Notes: a model not told the origin generated them from the sequence alone. Counted from the stretch's first letter, positions 11,930 to 23,291 are shown. The stretch is DNA of 64,000 bases from Adiantum capillus-veneris (GCA_014529385.2 CM043950.1:157307545-157371544), one strand, 5' to 3'. Program-made: numbers and translations.

Positions 11930-13340
11930 GGTCAGAGCATTTGTGCTTCACTTTTTTGTTCGGACTAAAGATGGCCAAGAAATTTGATGTTGGAGCTTAC
12001 GTTAAGTTTATTTACACTGGAGAGGCGATTGGTGTAGGTTAAGCTTCATGGGAGCAGATTGCCATCTAGTTGCTTCTCTGTTGCAGTTTTAGAAGTATAT
12101 GATGGCAAGGATGCCCCTCTCCCTCATGTTCCTTCAAAAAACAAAGAAATGACTACCTAGAAGAAGGCAAAAAAAATTCTAGTTATGTGTCCTAAAAGCG
12201 GGAACCTAAAAGTGATCTCATATATTTTGGCTCCATCTCGATTGGTTTTATATTGACTAATCTTTGAGTGTAAATTGTTAGACGTCCCTTGCAAAATTAT
12301 TTGTTGAATGACCATTACTGTATTGTTTGTTTATCAACAAGTTACGAAGACAGCAAGGAAAGAACTACAAGAAATGTCTCCATCTGCTAGTGTATTCCTG
12401 TCCAAGAGTAGGCCAATTAGCACTATTCCATCTCAACCTATTGTGATATCGAAAAAATCTAGAAAGGGGGCAAAAGGAAAAGCAAACGTGTAGGAAGGAT
12501 CATCATCTAGAGTTGTACCCAATGTTGAGAACTCTAAAGAAGTGATCGATGACAGAGAAATGGAGGCATACCTAATAGGAGGGGCAAATGTTGGAGGTGA
12601 ATTTCCAATTAACAAGAGTTCGCTAGAATGTTTAATCAAAACATCTTGGAAATTTGAAGGTACATAAGAGCATTTGAGAACAAAGAAGCAATAACCGTTG
12701 CAAAGTTTGGGCTTTAACATGCTTTGGACAATGCAGGTAGAGCACAAAACTCCATTACCTTGGGTTCTTCTTTTCTGTTTGATAAATCTGGAGAAAGCAA
12801 GACAAGTTAGATGGGACCCCAAGCGTCTATAACCATTGGCCGATACATTCTTGTTGGAGGGATATTATGAGACCAAAGGACGCTTTATATGCTCATCTGA
12901 TGCACTAGGCCATCCTTCCATTGATGTAGGCGACGATATCTTGCAAAATGGGATCCCTTGTGGCGAGTGGCTAATGAGGAGTTCGAGGCCGAAATCAAAG
13001 ACAATTATCGGGGCGACCTCTGCAAAAAAAGGTTGAATACTTGGGATGGAAACCACAGGCTAGCAGCTTAGATGGGAGTTCTTAAAGAAAGTAAGTTCTG
13101 TTGTTAATTATTTTTAATTTTCATGTGTTCTTAAATGCAGTTATTATGTGTCCTTCTCTTTGGTTTTAGGTGTTGCCTACGAGAAAGATGTCAATAGGCA
13201 CCAGAACTAGTGACAATAGGTTCTTCAAACGAGGTTGATATATTGAGCATTATTATGCATATAAACAAGTAAGATCCTTTGATTCTATTTGCATGAGCCT
13301 ATAGCTTTAGTATCAAATTGTCTTGACGTTTTTTTCGTCA
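11930..13340 (+). other. Probable upstream exons and introns of the split gene (uncertain)
   Basis: A pyrimidine run ending TTTTTTTGCAG (to 11930) could be a splice acceptor. An ATG at about 11970 (MAKKFDVGAYVKFIY) opens only a short frame. Further open pieces at 12308-12493 and 12836-13036 (GYYETKGRFICSSDALGHPS) look protein-like but are separated by stops and cannot be joined with confidence. They lie upstream of the well-supported exons at 13352-14173, in the same orientation, so they may belong to the same gene or to a decayed version of it. No domain is recognised. Confidence 0.35.
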
Positions 13341-13351
13341 ATCCCATGTAG

Positions 13352-13560
13352 ATTGAATGAGACAGGATACATGGCTATCTCTTACATGGACATGCTTTGG
13401 ATGGTGCGGGCAATGGGCTTTGCTTCAAAGGAGGCTATCATGGAGAAACTACCTTGTGTAGTCTATAGTTGGATGCATGCAGACATTGACAGGAGTGTAG
13501 GAAAGAAATTATGGTACAATGTGCCCGTCGTTCTGATGTTACATCTTCTTCATCACACTG
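13352..13560 (+). CDS. Exon of an unrecognised spliced gene (exon b of the split gene)
   Basis: Open frame from about 13353 (LNETGYMAISYMDMLW) to 13560, bounded by CCATGTAG upstream and GTATGTAC at 13561. The intron is phase 1: the final G of this exon joins AG of the next exon to make one codon and the frame stays open. I do not recognise the protein family. The piece has no obvious membrane segment, and no retrotransposon motif is seen. Correct splice signals and a frame carried across three exons argue for a real (host or captured) gene. Confidence 0.55.
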
Positions 13561-13663
13561 GTATGTACATTAACTCTCAACATTGTTGTTCTCTAGTTAG
13601 GCACATAAAATATTTGAAATATATAATGTTTAGTTGATACATGAGAATTTGTTTTCTTTCAAG

Positions 13664-13904
13664 AGTGGTTGTGGATCGAGGTTTTTTTATCATCAATTGT
13701 AAAAGAGGCCGAGAATGTCTACAACACTATCCAAAGTATACATTTGAAATCGATTCCCGTTCTTGACCTTGACTCGTTCCTCAAGGATGTTAAACATCTA
13801 CATATGGGCAAGACCTTTGCTTATGATCTAGATCTTATGAAAAAAGGATCACAATCTGAGGTGTGCAAGGCATTGACAAATGCAAGGGAAAAATGTCTTT
13901 ACAG
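13664..13904 (+). CDS. Exon c of the split gene
   Basis: Starts after the acceptor TTTCTTTCAAG and ends before GTCTATAC at 13905. The frame reads EWLWIEVFLSSIVKEAENVY, then a mixed helical segment (LDSFLKDVKHLHMGKTFAYD). The phase 2 intron (13905-13978, ending TATGTTAG) joins AG to A, giving an arginine, and the next exon continues in frame. At 74 nt the intron is short, as is common in plants. Family not recognised. Confidence 0.6.
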
Positions 13905-13978
13905 GTCTATACACTATATACTTACATTAGGAGTAAATAAGTTAATTTTGTTGCTTACAATGCTATTGCTTATGTTAG

Positions 13979-14173
13979 ATGGTTACAGAAGCACAACTTC
14001 AAAATTAGAGGTGTCAAAAGCTTGCAGAAAATGCTTGAAATTGAAAAGGCAAAGCATATTTTCAACCCAATGCAGATACCACATAACTTCAAGAGCAAAC
14101 TTTACCATGATTTTCTGTGGTTCTTGGAGTATGATGATGGGCACTTCCCTCCCAACAAGGAAAGGGTACACAA
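13979..14173 (+). CDS. Exon d of the split gene, left part, interrupted by a retrotransposon
   Basis: The frame from 13980 reads WLQKHNFKIRGVKSLQKMLE and ends FPPNKER followed by VH. At 14174 the LTR of a minus-strand gypsy element begins. The last five bases before it, CACAA, are repeated exactly after the element's other end (23054-23058). Removing one CACAA copy and the element leaves the reading frame open for a further 27 codons on the right side. The insertion therefore split an exon. The gene in this haplotype is presumably inactive, unless the parts were already dead. Confidence 0.65.
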
Positions 14174-15728
14174 TGTAATGGAATCGGCCTATTAACACGA
14201 GAGTAGCAGAAATTAGAGAGAGTACTTTTGTGAAATTACTTTGTGAGCATAGCACGTGAACATAATTAATGGTAGCAACATAAACATAGCATTTAGTTAA
14301 CTTGGCATGAACAATACTTTTGCAAGAGAGAGAATTTAGAACATGACAACAGTTGAGGACCGCATTTATGTGGAACCGGTCCCCCCTCCAATAGGCATTT
14401 GTATTATGATTTCTCCCATCAAGAGAGACTTGTTACAATACAATCTTTGTGTTCCTTGTGACCTAGGTGATGCAATGAAGATGGAAAGCTTCATTCATCA
14501 CGATCATAACGTAAAATTTGAAGAAAGTATTAACTATCCCAAGCCTCAATCCCAAGACCTCAAACACCTTCGAAGGTGGAGAGAGTTAGTAGGGAGTGAG
14601 GGTAGGGAAGAGGAAGAAGAAACATTTCATAGGAGAAAGAACTAGTTCCTTCCTTATCATCACTCTTCTTGCTAGCATACATAATAACATAGTAATGAAG
14701 ATGGAGTTGGATTTGCATTCCATAGCCAAGAGTGTTGGTGTAGGCTCTCGACCTCTCTACTTGCTTGGAGAAGGCGAGGAAGCTCTTGCACTTTGCACTT
14801 CACACAATGAGAGTGTGTGTGTGAGTGTGTGTGGGAGAGTATACCCCCTAAGCATGCCCCCTACTTGCTGTGGTTGACCCCCCTTGTAGCTCATGCTTGA
14901 AGCTCATTGGACCCCTCCAGGCCTATAGCCAATCACAAGCAAGAGTCATACCAAGCAACAATGGTAGCCTTGGTACAAGTGTCCCCCTTTCCCCTTTGAG
15001 AGAGAGGGCTTGATAAATGCTAAAACAATTAATTAAATCCACTAAATCATCATTGGACCCCTTGGAAGGCCAACCAATAATCTTTAGGCACACCATGAGG
15101 GTAACCTAGCTAGGGGCTTGATATGTGTCCTACTTACCCCTTGGGCAAGGAGTGCCCTTTGGGAGAGAGAGTTGTCAAGCAACCACCCCCCCTTCTTGCA
15201 TGGCTCACCCCCTCCTTGTAGGGATTCATTTTGACTTTTGTGCCACCTCAAGCCCCTCAACCTTGGGCCTAGTTCTCACCACAAGCTTGGCCCTTAAGCC
15301 CCTCAAGCTTGGGCTGGGTTCTCACCTCAAGTATATCCCTAGTATCTCAAGCATGACAAGCACCTCAAGCATCTCAATCATCAAGCACCTCAAGCATCTC
15401 AGTCATCAGGCATGTCAAGCACCTTAAGCTTGGGCCGGGTTCCCACCTCAAGCACTACCGTAGCCTACCTAAGGTCAAATGACTTTTAATACTAACTATT
15501 GGAGGTCTTCAATGAAGCTAACCCTAAGGTCTTTATGCTCCATTGGTTAGCCTTGCCCTTTGATAGACCATCTCTCATTTGGCCCCCATTACCATTGCCC
15601 CCGTGTTGAGATAGATCTATAAGCACATGTCTATATCCTAAGCCTTGTCCCATTTATTCTCCCACATTAAATGATCATTTTAATATAAGAAAATCATTTG
15701 GGTTGGTTAGATATTAGATTTTATGACA
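14174..15728 (-). repeat. 3' LTR of element G
   Basis: Pairs with 21514-23053. It contains clustered short repeats based on CCTCAAGC and CTTGGGC (about 15235-15460); the matching block in the other LTR is shorter (22610-22800), which explains much of the length difference. GTGTGTGAGTGTGTG occurs near 14812-14830 in both. Two ORFs of about 100 codons on the plus strand recur in both LTRs but run antisense to the element and are not taken as genes. Confidence 0.95.
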
Positions 15729-16122
15729 TTACATCTCTCTTGAAGTCATAGTCGTCCTCGACTATGAGGTAGAAGAGATAAAGCCTTAGTCATTAGTCAA
15801 TCTTACTTAGCAAGTAGAGGATCCCTTTTTAACCTACAACGTCTTTCCAAGATGGATGACCAATCCATTTGGTGCTTGGGAGACATAGCTGCCGCAAGCA
15901 TGTCTGATCTTTAGTCCATTTCATTCTCCCAAAGTAGAGTGACAAATTCTACTTGGTGTTTGAGAGATGTCATCATCACAAACATGATTCGAAGCATGCA
16001 TATTATATAAATTTGTGCACAATTAAAAAGAGAACTAGTCTGATAAGACAAAAACATGGGTCATTTAAAAGAAATTTGTACATTTGCTTACTCTAATGTA
16101 GCATTGTAAGCATTGACAAGGT

Positions 16123-17340
16123 TCATACTATCCTTAAGTTGTATTCCTTGCATCCATCTGGCATCTTCAAAAGGATAATTTTTGAACTTAATAAGATACC
16201 TTGGATAATCTTACCATGTCGTAGTACCTTGTCTTCATGCCGAAGAATAACTTCAGGTTGTAGCACCTCTTCTTGGTCTTCAACTTCGCGAGGGTCTTCA
16301 ATAACTGGTTCACTTGGTGGCTCTCCTTGGTAGGGCTTGAGTGTGCTCACATGAAAAACATTGTGTATGAGCCAATGGTTGGGCAACTTGAGTTGGTAAG
16401 CCGTCTCATTAATAGGTTTCAAGATTTGGAAAGGACCATAGTATCTTTTTGCTAGCTTAGCATAATAGTTTTGATGGCCCGTAGGATTTTTGCCCGTGGT
16501 TTGACTCAATCAAGCCTTAGGAAACTTAAGTAAGACCCAATCATTTTCTTTGAACGTTAAGGCCCTTCTGTGCTTGTCAACATTAACAACTTTTTGCCTT
16601 TGTTGAGAGATGGATATAGCCTCCTTAATCTTTTGAAAAGATTCTTGTAGGTCACGACTATACTCATCGGCAGCGAAGATCTTCCCATGTACTTTGAGTA
16701 GCAAGGGACTTTTAGGTCTTCCCTCAATGATCTCATAAGGTGTTTTTCTGTAGAAGTATGTACAGTATTATTGTAGGCATACTCTACAAGAGGTAAGTAC
16801 TTTTTCCATTGTGAGCGTTGATCTACTTTGGCAACATAAGTCTTGAGTAGATCGAGTATCGTAAGATTGGCTATCTCACTTTGGCCATCTGTTTGTGGAT
16901 GATAGATCGAAGAGAAATTCAATCTTGTTCCTAAATTTTCAAAGAGAAGAAATTACTGGTCATTCTAAGATCCCTATCTGACACCATGGATGTTGGTAAT
17001 CCATGGTGTTTGAAAATTTGTGATATGAAGAGAGTTGCCATTTGGTGTGTCTTAATAGTATTTTTGATAGGAATAAAGTGTGCTTGCTTGCTAAACATGT
17101 CGACTATTGTCCACATTCCCATATTTCCATGGATAGACTTGGGCAATCCAAAGATGAAATCCATGGATATACTCTCCCATGGTGAATTTGGGATAGGCAA
17201 TGACTGGAGTAATCCAAGTTGCTTCCCTCTATCATACTTGGTCTTTTTGTATACCACACATTTTGAAACATGCTCTTGTATGTCCACTTTCATGGTAGGC
17301 CAATACAAATACGTCTCTACTCCTCAAAGAGTAGGTTGAA
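16123..17340 (-). pseudogene. Element G integrase with C-terminal chromodomain-like region
   Basis: Minus-strand pieces 17308-16931, 16922-16557, 16704-16510 and 16509-16123, in family order. Motifs: MYWPTMKVDIQEHVSKCVVY (zinc-binding end), SMDFIFGLP and SMVSDRDLRMT (the two catalytic aspartates), YHPQTDGQSEIAN (the catalytic glutamate), then RRALTFKENDWVLLKF and KRYYGPFQILKPINETAYQL (the GPF/Y module) and a chromodomain-like tail. The zinc finger's second cysteine is lost (CVVYKK where CLVCQK is usual). Frame changes lie near 16925 and 16700, and a stop just upstream of 16509 (QTTG) breaks the chain, so no functional integrase is expected. Confidence 0.85.
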
Positions 17341-19063
17341 TACCTCTATGCCCCACATAGGGAGGAACATGGGACTCATACATAACTTTCTCACGAAGGG
17401 AATGGGTAACACATAGCCTATTTCCGTGGAGAAGATAACCATCCTACAAGGTGAATGGTTCCTCTTTCTTCCCCAAAGCAAGGGCTGATATTATGGCTCT
17501 AAAGTCATGGTCAGTAGCATACTCATCTATCATAGAGGATAGATCATTATGAGTAGCTATAGACACCACATTAACTTTTGGTCGTCATGAAAGTGCATCA
17601 GCCACTTGATTGTGCTTACCAGCAATGTGAGCAATATGGAAATTGAATTGCAAAAGAAAATTTGCCCACCTCATTTGTTTGTCGGAAAGCTTGGTTTGCG
17701 TCATGAAATACTTGAGACTTTGGTGGTCGGTTCACAGAATAAATGGAGTCCCCAATAAATAGTGCTTCCATGTGTCTAGGGCATGTAGAACAGCTAAAAG
17801 CTCTTTCTCATAAATGCCCAAGACTCGTTCATCAGTATTGAGCCTTCAGTTCTCTTATGCTATGGCATGCCCTTCTTGAAGCAAAACTGCTCCAAGGCAA
17901 TCACCACAAGCATCACATTGGACCTCAAATGTCTTTGAGAGATCCGGAAGCATGAGGACTGGTTGAGAGGTAAGCTTTTCTTTGAGCTTATCAAGAGCAT
18001 TTTTCTCATTAGCAGTCCATACATAACGTTCTTCTTAGTTAAGTCATGTAGTGGTCCTGCTATTTGAGACAATTTTGCTATGAAGCATCTATAGTATGTG
18101 CACATACCAATAAAGCTTCTTAGCTCATGTAGATTCCTTGGATTAATCCATGCTTTTATTACCTCTAACTTTGATGGATCCATACAGATACCATCTTGAG
18201 AGATAATATGACCTAGGTATTGAATCTCTTGAAGGAAAAATTCTTTTTTTTTTTGTTGAGAAAAAGCTTGTTCTCCCTCAATGCTTGAAAAATCACTTGG
18301 AGATGTTGCTTATGTTCCTCCAAAGATTTGGAGTAGATGAGGATAGCATCAAAGACACTTCAATGAATTTGTGGTAAGGTCTAAAAATTTTCTCCATTAG
18401 ATGATTGAACGTAACTGGTGCGTTAGTCAAGCCAAAAGGCATGCCTAGGTATTCATAAAGACCAAACGTTGTGCAAAACGCGGCCTTCATCCTCTATCGC
18501 TATTTGATGATAGCCACTTTTAAGGTCAATCCTACTGAAGTAGGTAGAACCTTGTAGCTTATCAAACAGATCTTCTACCCGAGGCACGGGAAATCTATTT
18601 TTGATAGTGATATGGTTTAGTGTCAATCCTATTGAAGTAGGTAGAGCCTTGTAGCTTATCAAACAGATCTTCTACCCGAGGCACGGGAAATCTATTTTTG
18701 ATAGTGATATGGTTTAGTGCACGATAGACCACACACATATGGTATGTACCATCTTTCTTTTGCACTTTTAAGGTCAATCCTACTGAAGTAGGTAGAGCCT
18801 TGTAGGTTATCAAACAGATCTTCTACCCGAGGTATGGGAAATCTGTTTCTAATAGTGATATGGTTTAATGCTCGGTAGACCACACACATATGGTATATAC
18901 CATCTTTCTTTTGCACTAAAAGGATTGGAGAACAAAAGGGAGAGGAACTAGGCCTCACCATCCCTTTGTCTACCAATTCCTGTACTTGCCTCATGATCTC
19001 CTCTTGTTGAGCTTGTGAGACTCGATAAGGAGGCTTGTTAGGCGGTGAGCTACCTGGGAGGAG
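17341..19063 (-). pseudogene. Element G reverse transcriptase and RNase H, with an internal tandem triplication
   Basis: Minus strand from about 19060: the RT entry reads QAQQEEIMRQVQELVDKGMV and VQKKDGIYHMCVVYRALNHI. Then the segment encoding RFPVPRVEDLFDKLQGS is repeated three times (18773-18917, 18622-18772, 18525-18621), breaking the domain. It resumes with [20 protein letters not shown] (18490-18293), RT thumb SKLEVIKAWINPRNLHELRS (18183-17860) and a degraded RNase H (about 17860-17640, with the tail VADALS-like near 17600). The catalytic FFDD box is not intact in the 18350 area. Enzymatically dead. Confidence 0.85.
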
Positions 19064-19660
19064 CTAAATGCAATGGTCATCATCCCCTCGTTTTGGAGGT
19101 AAGTCCATAGGGATATCATCAATGAACACATCTTGGAATCCTTTTAGAAAATTAAACAAGTCTAACTCTTCTTGATTCCTACCATTTACATTTGATGAAA
19201 CAGTAGGATCTTTTAGAGAATCTTTGACAAAAGTCATGTACGCAAAAACTGAGCTCTTCATTGATTTATCAAAAGCAAGAGGATTTACAAGTGGAATAGT
19301 GCGACCACGCTCACTAGCATCTATATACATGTTATTTCACCTATAGGTGAAGTAGATTCTCTTATCAGGGAACTTCATATTAGCAGCCACGCTATCAAAC
19401 CATGGCGCCCCTAGGATAGCATCCTCATGTTGGAGAGGAGAGATGAAAAAGTCTTCTTTGTCGACATAGCTTTGGACATGAAGCCTCAACTTCCCAATCG
19501 AGGGAGTAACAAAGGCTTGTTGTCCCTTAAAAGCTGTGTCAGCTGTTACCATATCTCCCATCTCGAAAGCTTGAATGCCCAACTTGGTGGCCAACTCCAT
19601 TAGATATGAAGTTGTGAGTAGAGCCAGGGTTAAACAAGATGAAGGGATCATGCTCTCTTA
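19064..19660 (-). pseudogene. Element G protease region
   Basis: The minus frame near 19640-19600 reads ILFNPGSTHNFISNGVG, the retropepsin active-site strand, with asparagine where the catalytic aspartate should be (codon at 19629-19631; elements A, B and C in this window have DPG). Downstream pieces KLRLHVQSYVDKEDFFISPL and DAILGAPWFDSVAANMKF match the second half of the domain. 19330-19064 is the protease-RT linker. There is at least one frame change inside the domain. Confidence 0.8.
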
Positions 19661-21141
19661 CCTTTTCCCAAGCATAGGAAAGTGATGATCCTTTGCAATG
19701 AACATCCTCTTTTGGAGCTTCGATGATGGAATCCCTAGGAGTCTCATTGCGAGCATTCTTCTTGGGGCAAGAACAATAGCCATGTCCTTGCTCCCCACAC
19801 TTGAAACACTTATGGTCCTTGCGAAAAGCTTGAATCTCTTCAGGAGAGAGTTTGTTTTTGCCTTTGTAAACTCCCTTCTCCTTGGACTAATTGTTGTTGT
19901 TGTTGTTGGAAGTGCCTTGGGAAGACTTTTGAGCATTGGTTTTCCCCTTTGCATCATTTTTGTCTTTTGTTTTCCATGGGCTTGACATTCCGTCTGGCCC
20001 CTTGATACAAATTGATGCATGAAGCAACCATGGTGTGATGGATTACTTTGGTGATAGAACCAAGCCATTGAGAGTTGATGTATTTGGCCATCTCTTAAGG
20101 TAATCTTGCGTAGAATTGTTGCTTTTACTCGGCAAATTCTATCTTTTGAAAGACAGTAGCCTTGAGATGTAAACCCCAAAACTTGTCTACATACTTGTGG
20201 ATAGACTCATGAGAGAGAAGCTTAGCTTCAAGCTACGCCATTCGGTAAGCACCTTGTCCTTTGCATCGCTTGCAAGGAATTGCTTCGTTATGGAAACTCG
20301 TAGAGTTTTCCATGTCTTTGGGGCTTTGCCATTGCCACAAAGGCTAGCCACCATTGACGAGCTGATTTTTGGAAGTGCATAGCTACATGGCGTAGCTTGG
20401 AGGACTCTGTGAAGCCCTCGTCTCCAAAGGCCGCATCAAATTGTTGAATGAAGGACAACACTTTGTTGGTAGCACCAAAGGTGCCATCATACGTGAGAAA
20501 AGAGATACTCTTTCCTCCCTCCTTGAACTTCTTTAGCTTTTGTGACCTTCGCCATGCAGGGTATGATTTTCTATGTCCTCCCCTCCTGTATTCTCTAGGA
20601 GAATAACCATAGATTTCGTCGGAAGAGGAGGAAGGTGAAGAACAAGGAGAAGAGGGTGACCTCTTTCTTGCCCTTTTCTTCCTTTGTTCCTCTCTTCCCT
20701 TTCGGAGTGATGAGGAGAAGGACTGTGTGTTGATCTTTTCCTCTTTGGAGGAGTTGGTGATCATCTAGACCGCCGTCTTCGAGGAGACACATCTTCAGAG
20801 AAACTTAAAGTTTCATTGCTTTATTGCTCTTTGGATTCCTCCTCTCGTATGGGAGAGAGTCTTCTTTTGGGGGTCTCTTCAAGAGGCCTCCTAAGCTCTC
20901 TCTCCTCTTTGAGAGGAAGGGAGATCCCATAAGTGCGAAGTTTTTGAGTAACTTCGGCTTACAAAGCAGGGTTTCCCATAGCTTGCTGCAACCTAGTTAC
21001 GAGATAATTTACAAACATGGGGGCATCATCATTAGCACCTTCATGTGCAAAATCAAAGCTATCAATGTTCATTCTACTCTCTTGGTTATTATCAGCCATG
21101 TTAACAAAACTTGTGTACGTACTTAGTGTATGCTTTGGCAA
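19661..21141 (-). pseudogene. Element G gag
   Basis: It starts near MADNNQESRMNIDSFDF (minus, about 21099; an upstream in-frame ATG is at 21141). It continues with a Ser/Arg/Lys-rich segment (20792-20560), the gag core ISFLTYDGTFGATNKVLSFI with RQWWLAF (20530-20330), and the nucleocapsid knuckle CFKCGEQGHGYCSC (19767-19808), which keeps all four CX2CX4HX4C ligands. Frame changes lie near 20290 and 20180. Gag packages the element RNA. The order gag, knuckle, protease follows the gypsy plan. Confidence 0.8.
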
Positions 21142-21513
21142 TTCAAAACCTTAGTCGCCACTCCTCTTAGCCTTTGAAAATCGGCTCTTAAATATCTACA
21201 CCCACGGCTCGAAGTGGTTAGTTATAGAGAGTAGTGGAGTAGGTCTAACATAGCAAAGTTGCCGAGGGCTAGCTCCTTTTGGACTTCTTATGACTCAATA
21301 ATGGTAAAGCCGTAGCCAAGTCTAAAAAGATTCCATTATTAAGTCTAAAGCTCCCGAGGTGTGCACCATATTCCACATAGTGGGCTCAACAAAATCGATA
21401 ATAGATCCCAGTTCCACTTACCCTAATATAATTAACAACATCAACCATGTATAGGATACTTAAGGACCTCTCTTCTTAAGAAAGAAAAGAGAAACCAAAT
21501 GCTATGATACCAA

Positions 21514-23053
21514 TGTAATGGAATCGGCCTATTCACTTGAGATTATCAAAAATTAGAGAGAGTACTTTTGTGAAATTACTTTGTGAGCATAGCGAGTGAA
21601 CATAATTGATGGTAGCAACAAAAACATAGCATTTAGTTAACTTGGCATGAACAATACTTTTGCAAGAGAGAGAATTTAGTGAACATGACAACAGTTGTGG
21701 ATCGGATTTATGTGGAGCCGGTCCCCCCTTCAATAGGCATTTGTATTATGATTTCTCCCATCAAGAGAGACTTGTTACAGTACAATCTTTCTGTTCCTTG
21801 TGACCTAGGTGATGCAATGAAGATGGAACGCTTCATGCATCACGAGCATAACATAAAATTTGAGGAAAGCATTAACTATCCCAAGCCTTGGTCCCAAGAC
21901 CTCAAACACCTGCGAAGGTGGAGAGAGCTAGCAAGGAATGAGGGTAGGGAAGAGAAAGAAGAAACATTTAATTGGAGAAAGAACTAGTTCCTCCCTTATC
22001 ATCACTCTTCTTGCTAGCATACATAATAACACAGTAATGAAGATGGAAAGCTTAAGCATTGAAGCATGGCTCTTGGTTGGATTTTCATTCCATAGCCAAG
22101 AGTGTTGGTGTAGGCTCTCGACCTCTCTACTTGCTTGGAGAAGGAGAGGGAGCTCTTGCACTTTGCACTTCACACAATGAGAGTGTGTGTGAGTGTGTGT
22201 GGGAGAGTATACCCCCTAAGCAGGCCCCCTAGTTGCTTTGGTCGACCCCCCCTTGTAGCTCATGCTTGAAGCTCATTGGACCCCTCCAGGCCTAGCCAAC
22301 CACAATCAAGACTCATACCAAGCGACAAGGGTAGCCTTGGGACAAGTGTACCCCTTTCCCCTTTGAGAGAGAGGGCTTCATAAACGCTAAACAAATTAAT
22401 TAAATCCACTAAATTGTCATTGGACCCCTTGGAAGGCCAACCAATAAGCTTTAGGCACACCATGAGGGTAACCTAGCTAGGGGCTTGACATGTGTCCTAC
22501 TTGCCCCTTGGGCAAGGGGTGCCCTTTGGGAGAGAGAGTGGTCAAGCAACCACCCCTCCTTCTTGTATGGCTCACCCCCTCCTTGTAGGAATTCATTTTG
22601 ACTTTTGCGCCACCTCAAGCCCCTCAACCTTGGGCCTAGTTCTCACCACAAGCTTGTCCCTTAAGCCCCTCAAGCTTGGGCTGGGTTCTCACCTCAAGTA
22701 CAGCCTGAGCATCTCAAGCATCTTAGTCATCAAGCATGTCAACCACCTTAAGCTTGGGCTGGGTTCCCACCTCAAGCACAACCCTAGCTTACCTAAGGTC
22801 AAAGGACTTTTAACACTAACTATTGGAGGTATTCAATGAAGCTAACCAAAAGGTCTTTATGCTCCATTGGTTAGCCTTGCTCTTTGATAGACTATCTCTC
22901 ATTTGGGCCCCATTACCATTGGCCCCGTGTTGAGATAGATCTATAAGAACATTTCTATATCCTAACCCTTGTTCCCGTTTATTCTCCCACATTAAATGAT
23001 CATTTTAATATGAGAAAATCATTTCGGTTGGTTAGATATTAGATTTTATGACA
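21514..23053 (-). repeat. 5' LTR of element G
   Basis: The minus-strand 5' LTR, next to the primer site at 21501-21512. Ends TG/CA. See the partner at 14174-15728; many substitutions and a few indels separate them. Confidence 0.95.
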
Positions 23054-23143
23054 CACAATGACACTATAAAGGATATGGAAAAAAGAGCATGTGGAGGTAC
23101 ACAAATATCCATGGCGGTAGAGTCTAGTGTGCAAATACCTTAG
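23054..23143 (+). CDS. Exon d of the split gene, right part
   Basis: Starts with the second copy of the CACAA target duplication. In the frame set by exon d left, it codes NDTIKDMEKRACGG and onward to a stop at 23141-23143, so the open frame continues for 27 codons beyond the insertion point. The stop could be a true terminus, a decay mutation, or lie beyond an unrecognised splice donor. Protein-like sequence continues further right, which favours the last two. Confidence 0.55.
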   Translation, partial: HNDTIKDMEKRACGGTQISMAVESSVQIP

Positions 23144-23167
23144 GGAAAGGGGTTTGCTACAGCATCT

Positions 23168-23291
23168 CAGGTAGCAAAGTTGTTAGTTTCAGCAAGAACG
23201 TTTTCTTGTACCTTCATGTGAGTTAATTTTTTATAACTCACATGAAGGTACAAGAAAACGTTCTTGCTGAAACTAACAACTTTGCTACCTG
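23168..23291. repeat. Perfect 58-bp inverted repeat with an 8-nt loop
   Basis: Left arm 23168-23225 and right arm 23234-23291 are exact reverse complements over all 58 bases, with the loop ATTTTTTA between them. The right arm, read on the plus strand, runs into protein-like sequence (MKVQENVLAETNNFAT, then a stop, then WSILRKLQARKERP), so the left arm looks like an inverted copy of part of the gene. RNA from this locus would form a very stable hairpin. It could be a young small-RNA precursor, a recent fold-back duplication, or a sequencing/assembly fold-back artefact. Confidence 0.97.

Larger units (their letters stand above)
14174..23053 (-). mobile_element. 8.9-kb Ty3/gypsy element G, complete but decayed
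   Basis: LTRs at 14174-15728 (1555 bp) and 21514-23053 (1540 bp) read TGTAATGG...TATGACA on the plus strand and differ at many positions, so the insertion is not recent. The target duplication CACAA (14169-14173 and 23054-23058) is perfect. On the minus strand the primer site TGGTATCATAGC (21501-21512) lies one base from the 5' LTR and resembles the tRNA-iMet site with one change. A purine-rich tract CTTCAAGAGAGATGTAA (15729-15745) precedes the 3' LTR. Inside, gag, knuckle, protease, RT, RNase H, integrase and a C-terminal chromodomain-like region are found in order, broken by stops and frame changes. Confidence 0.95.

Noticed and set aside
11072-11978. Long minus-strand ORFs of 150-189 codons
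   Set aside because: They are Ser/Leu/Pro/Tyr repeats produced by GA, TA and GAGG-type simple sequence and have no protein-like composition.
14343-14645. ORF of about 100 codons present in both LTRs of element G (also 21679-21987)
   Set aside because: The shared presence is explained by LTR identity by descent. It runs antisense to the element and lacks a known motif.
15125-15427. Second shared LTR ORF (also 22492-22839), Ser/Leu-rich
   Set aside because: It is built from the CCTCAAGC/CTTGGGC repeats. The reading frame length follows the repeat number.
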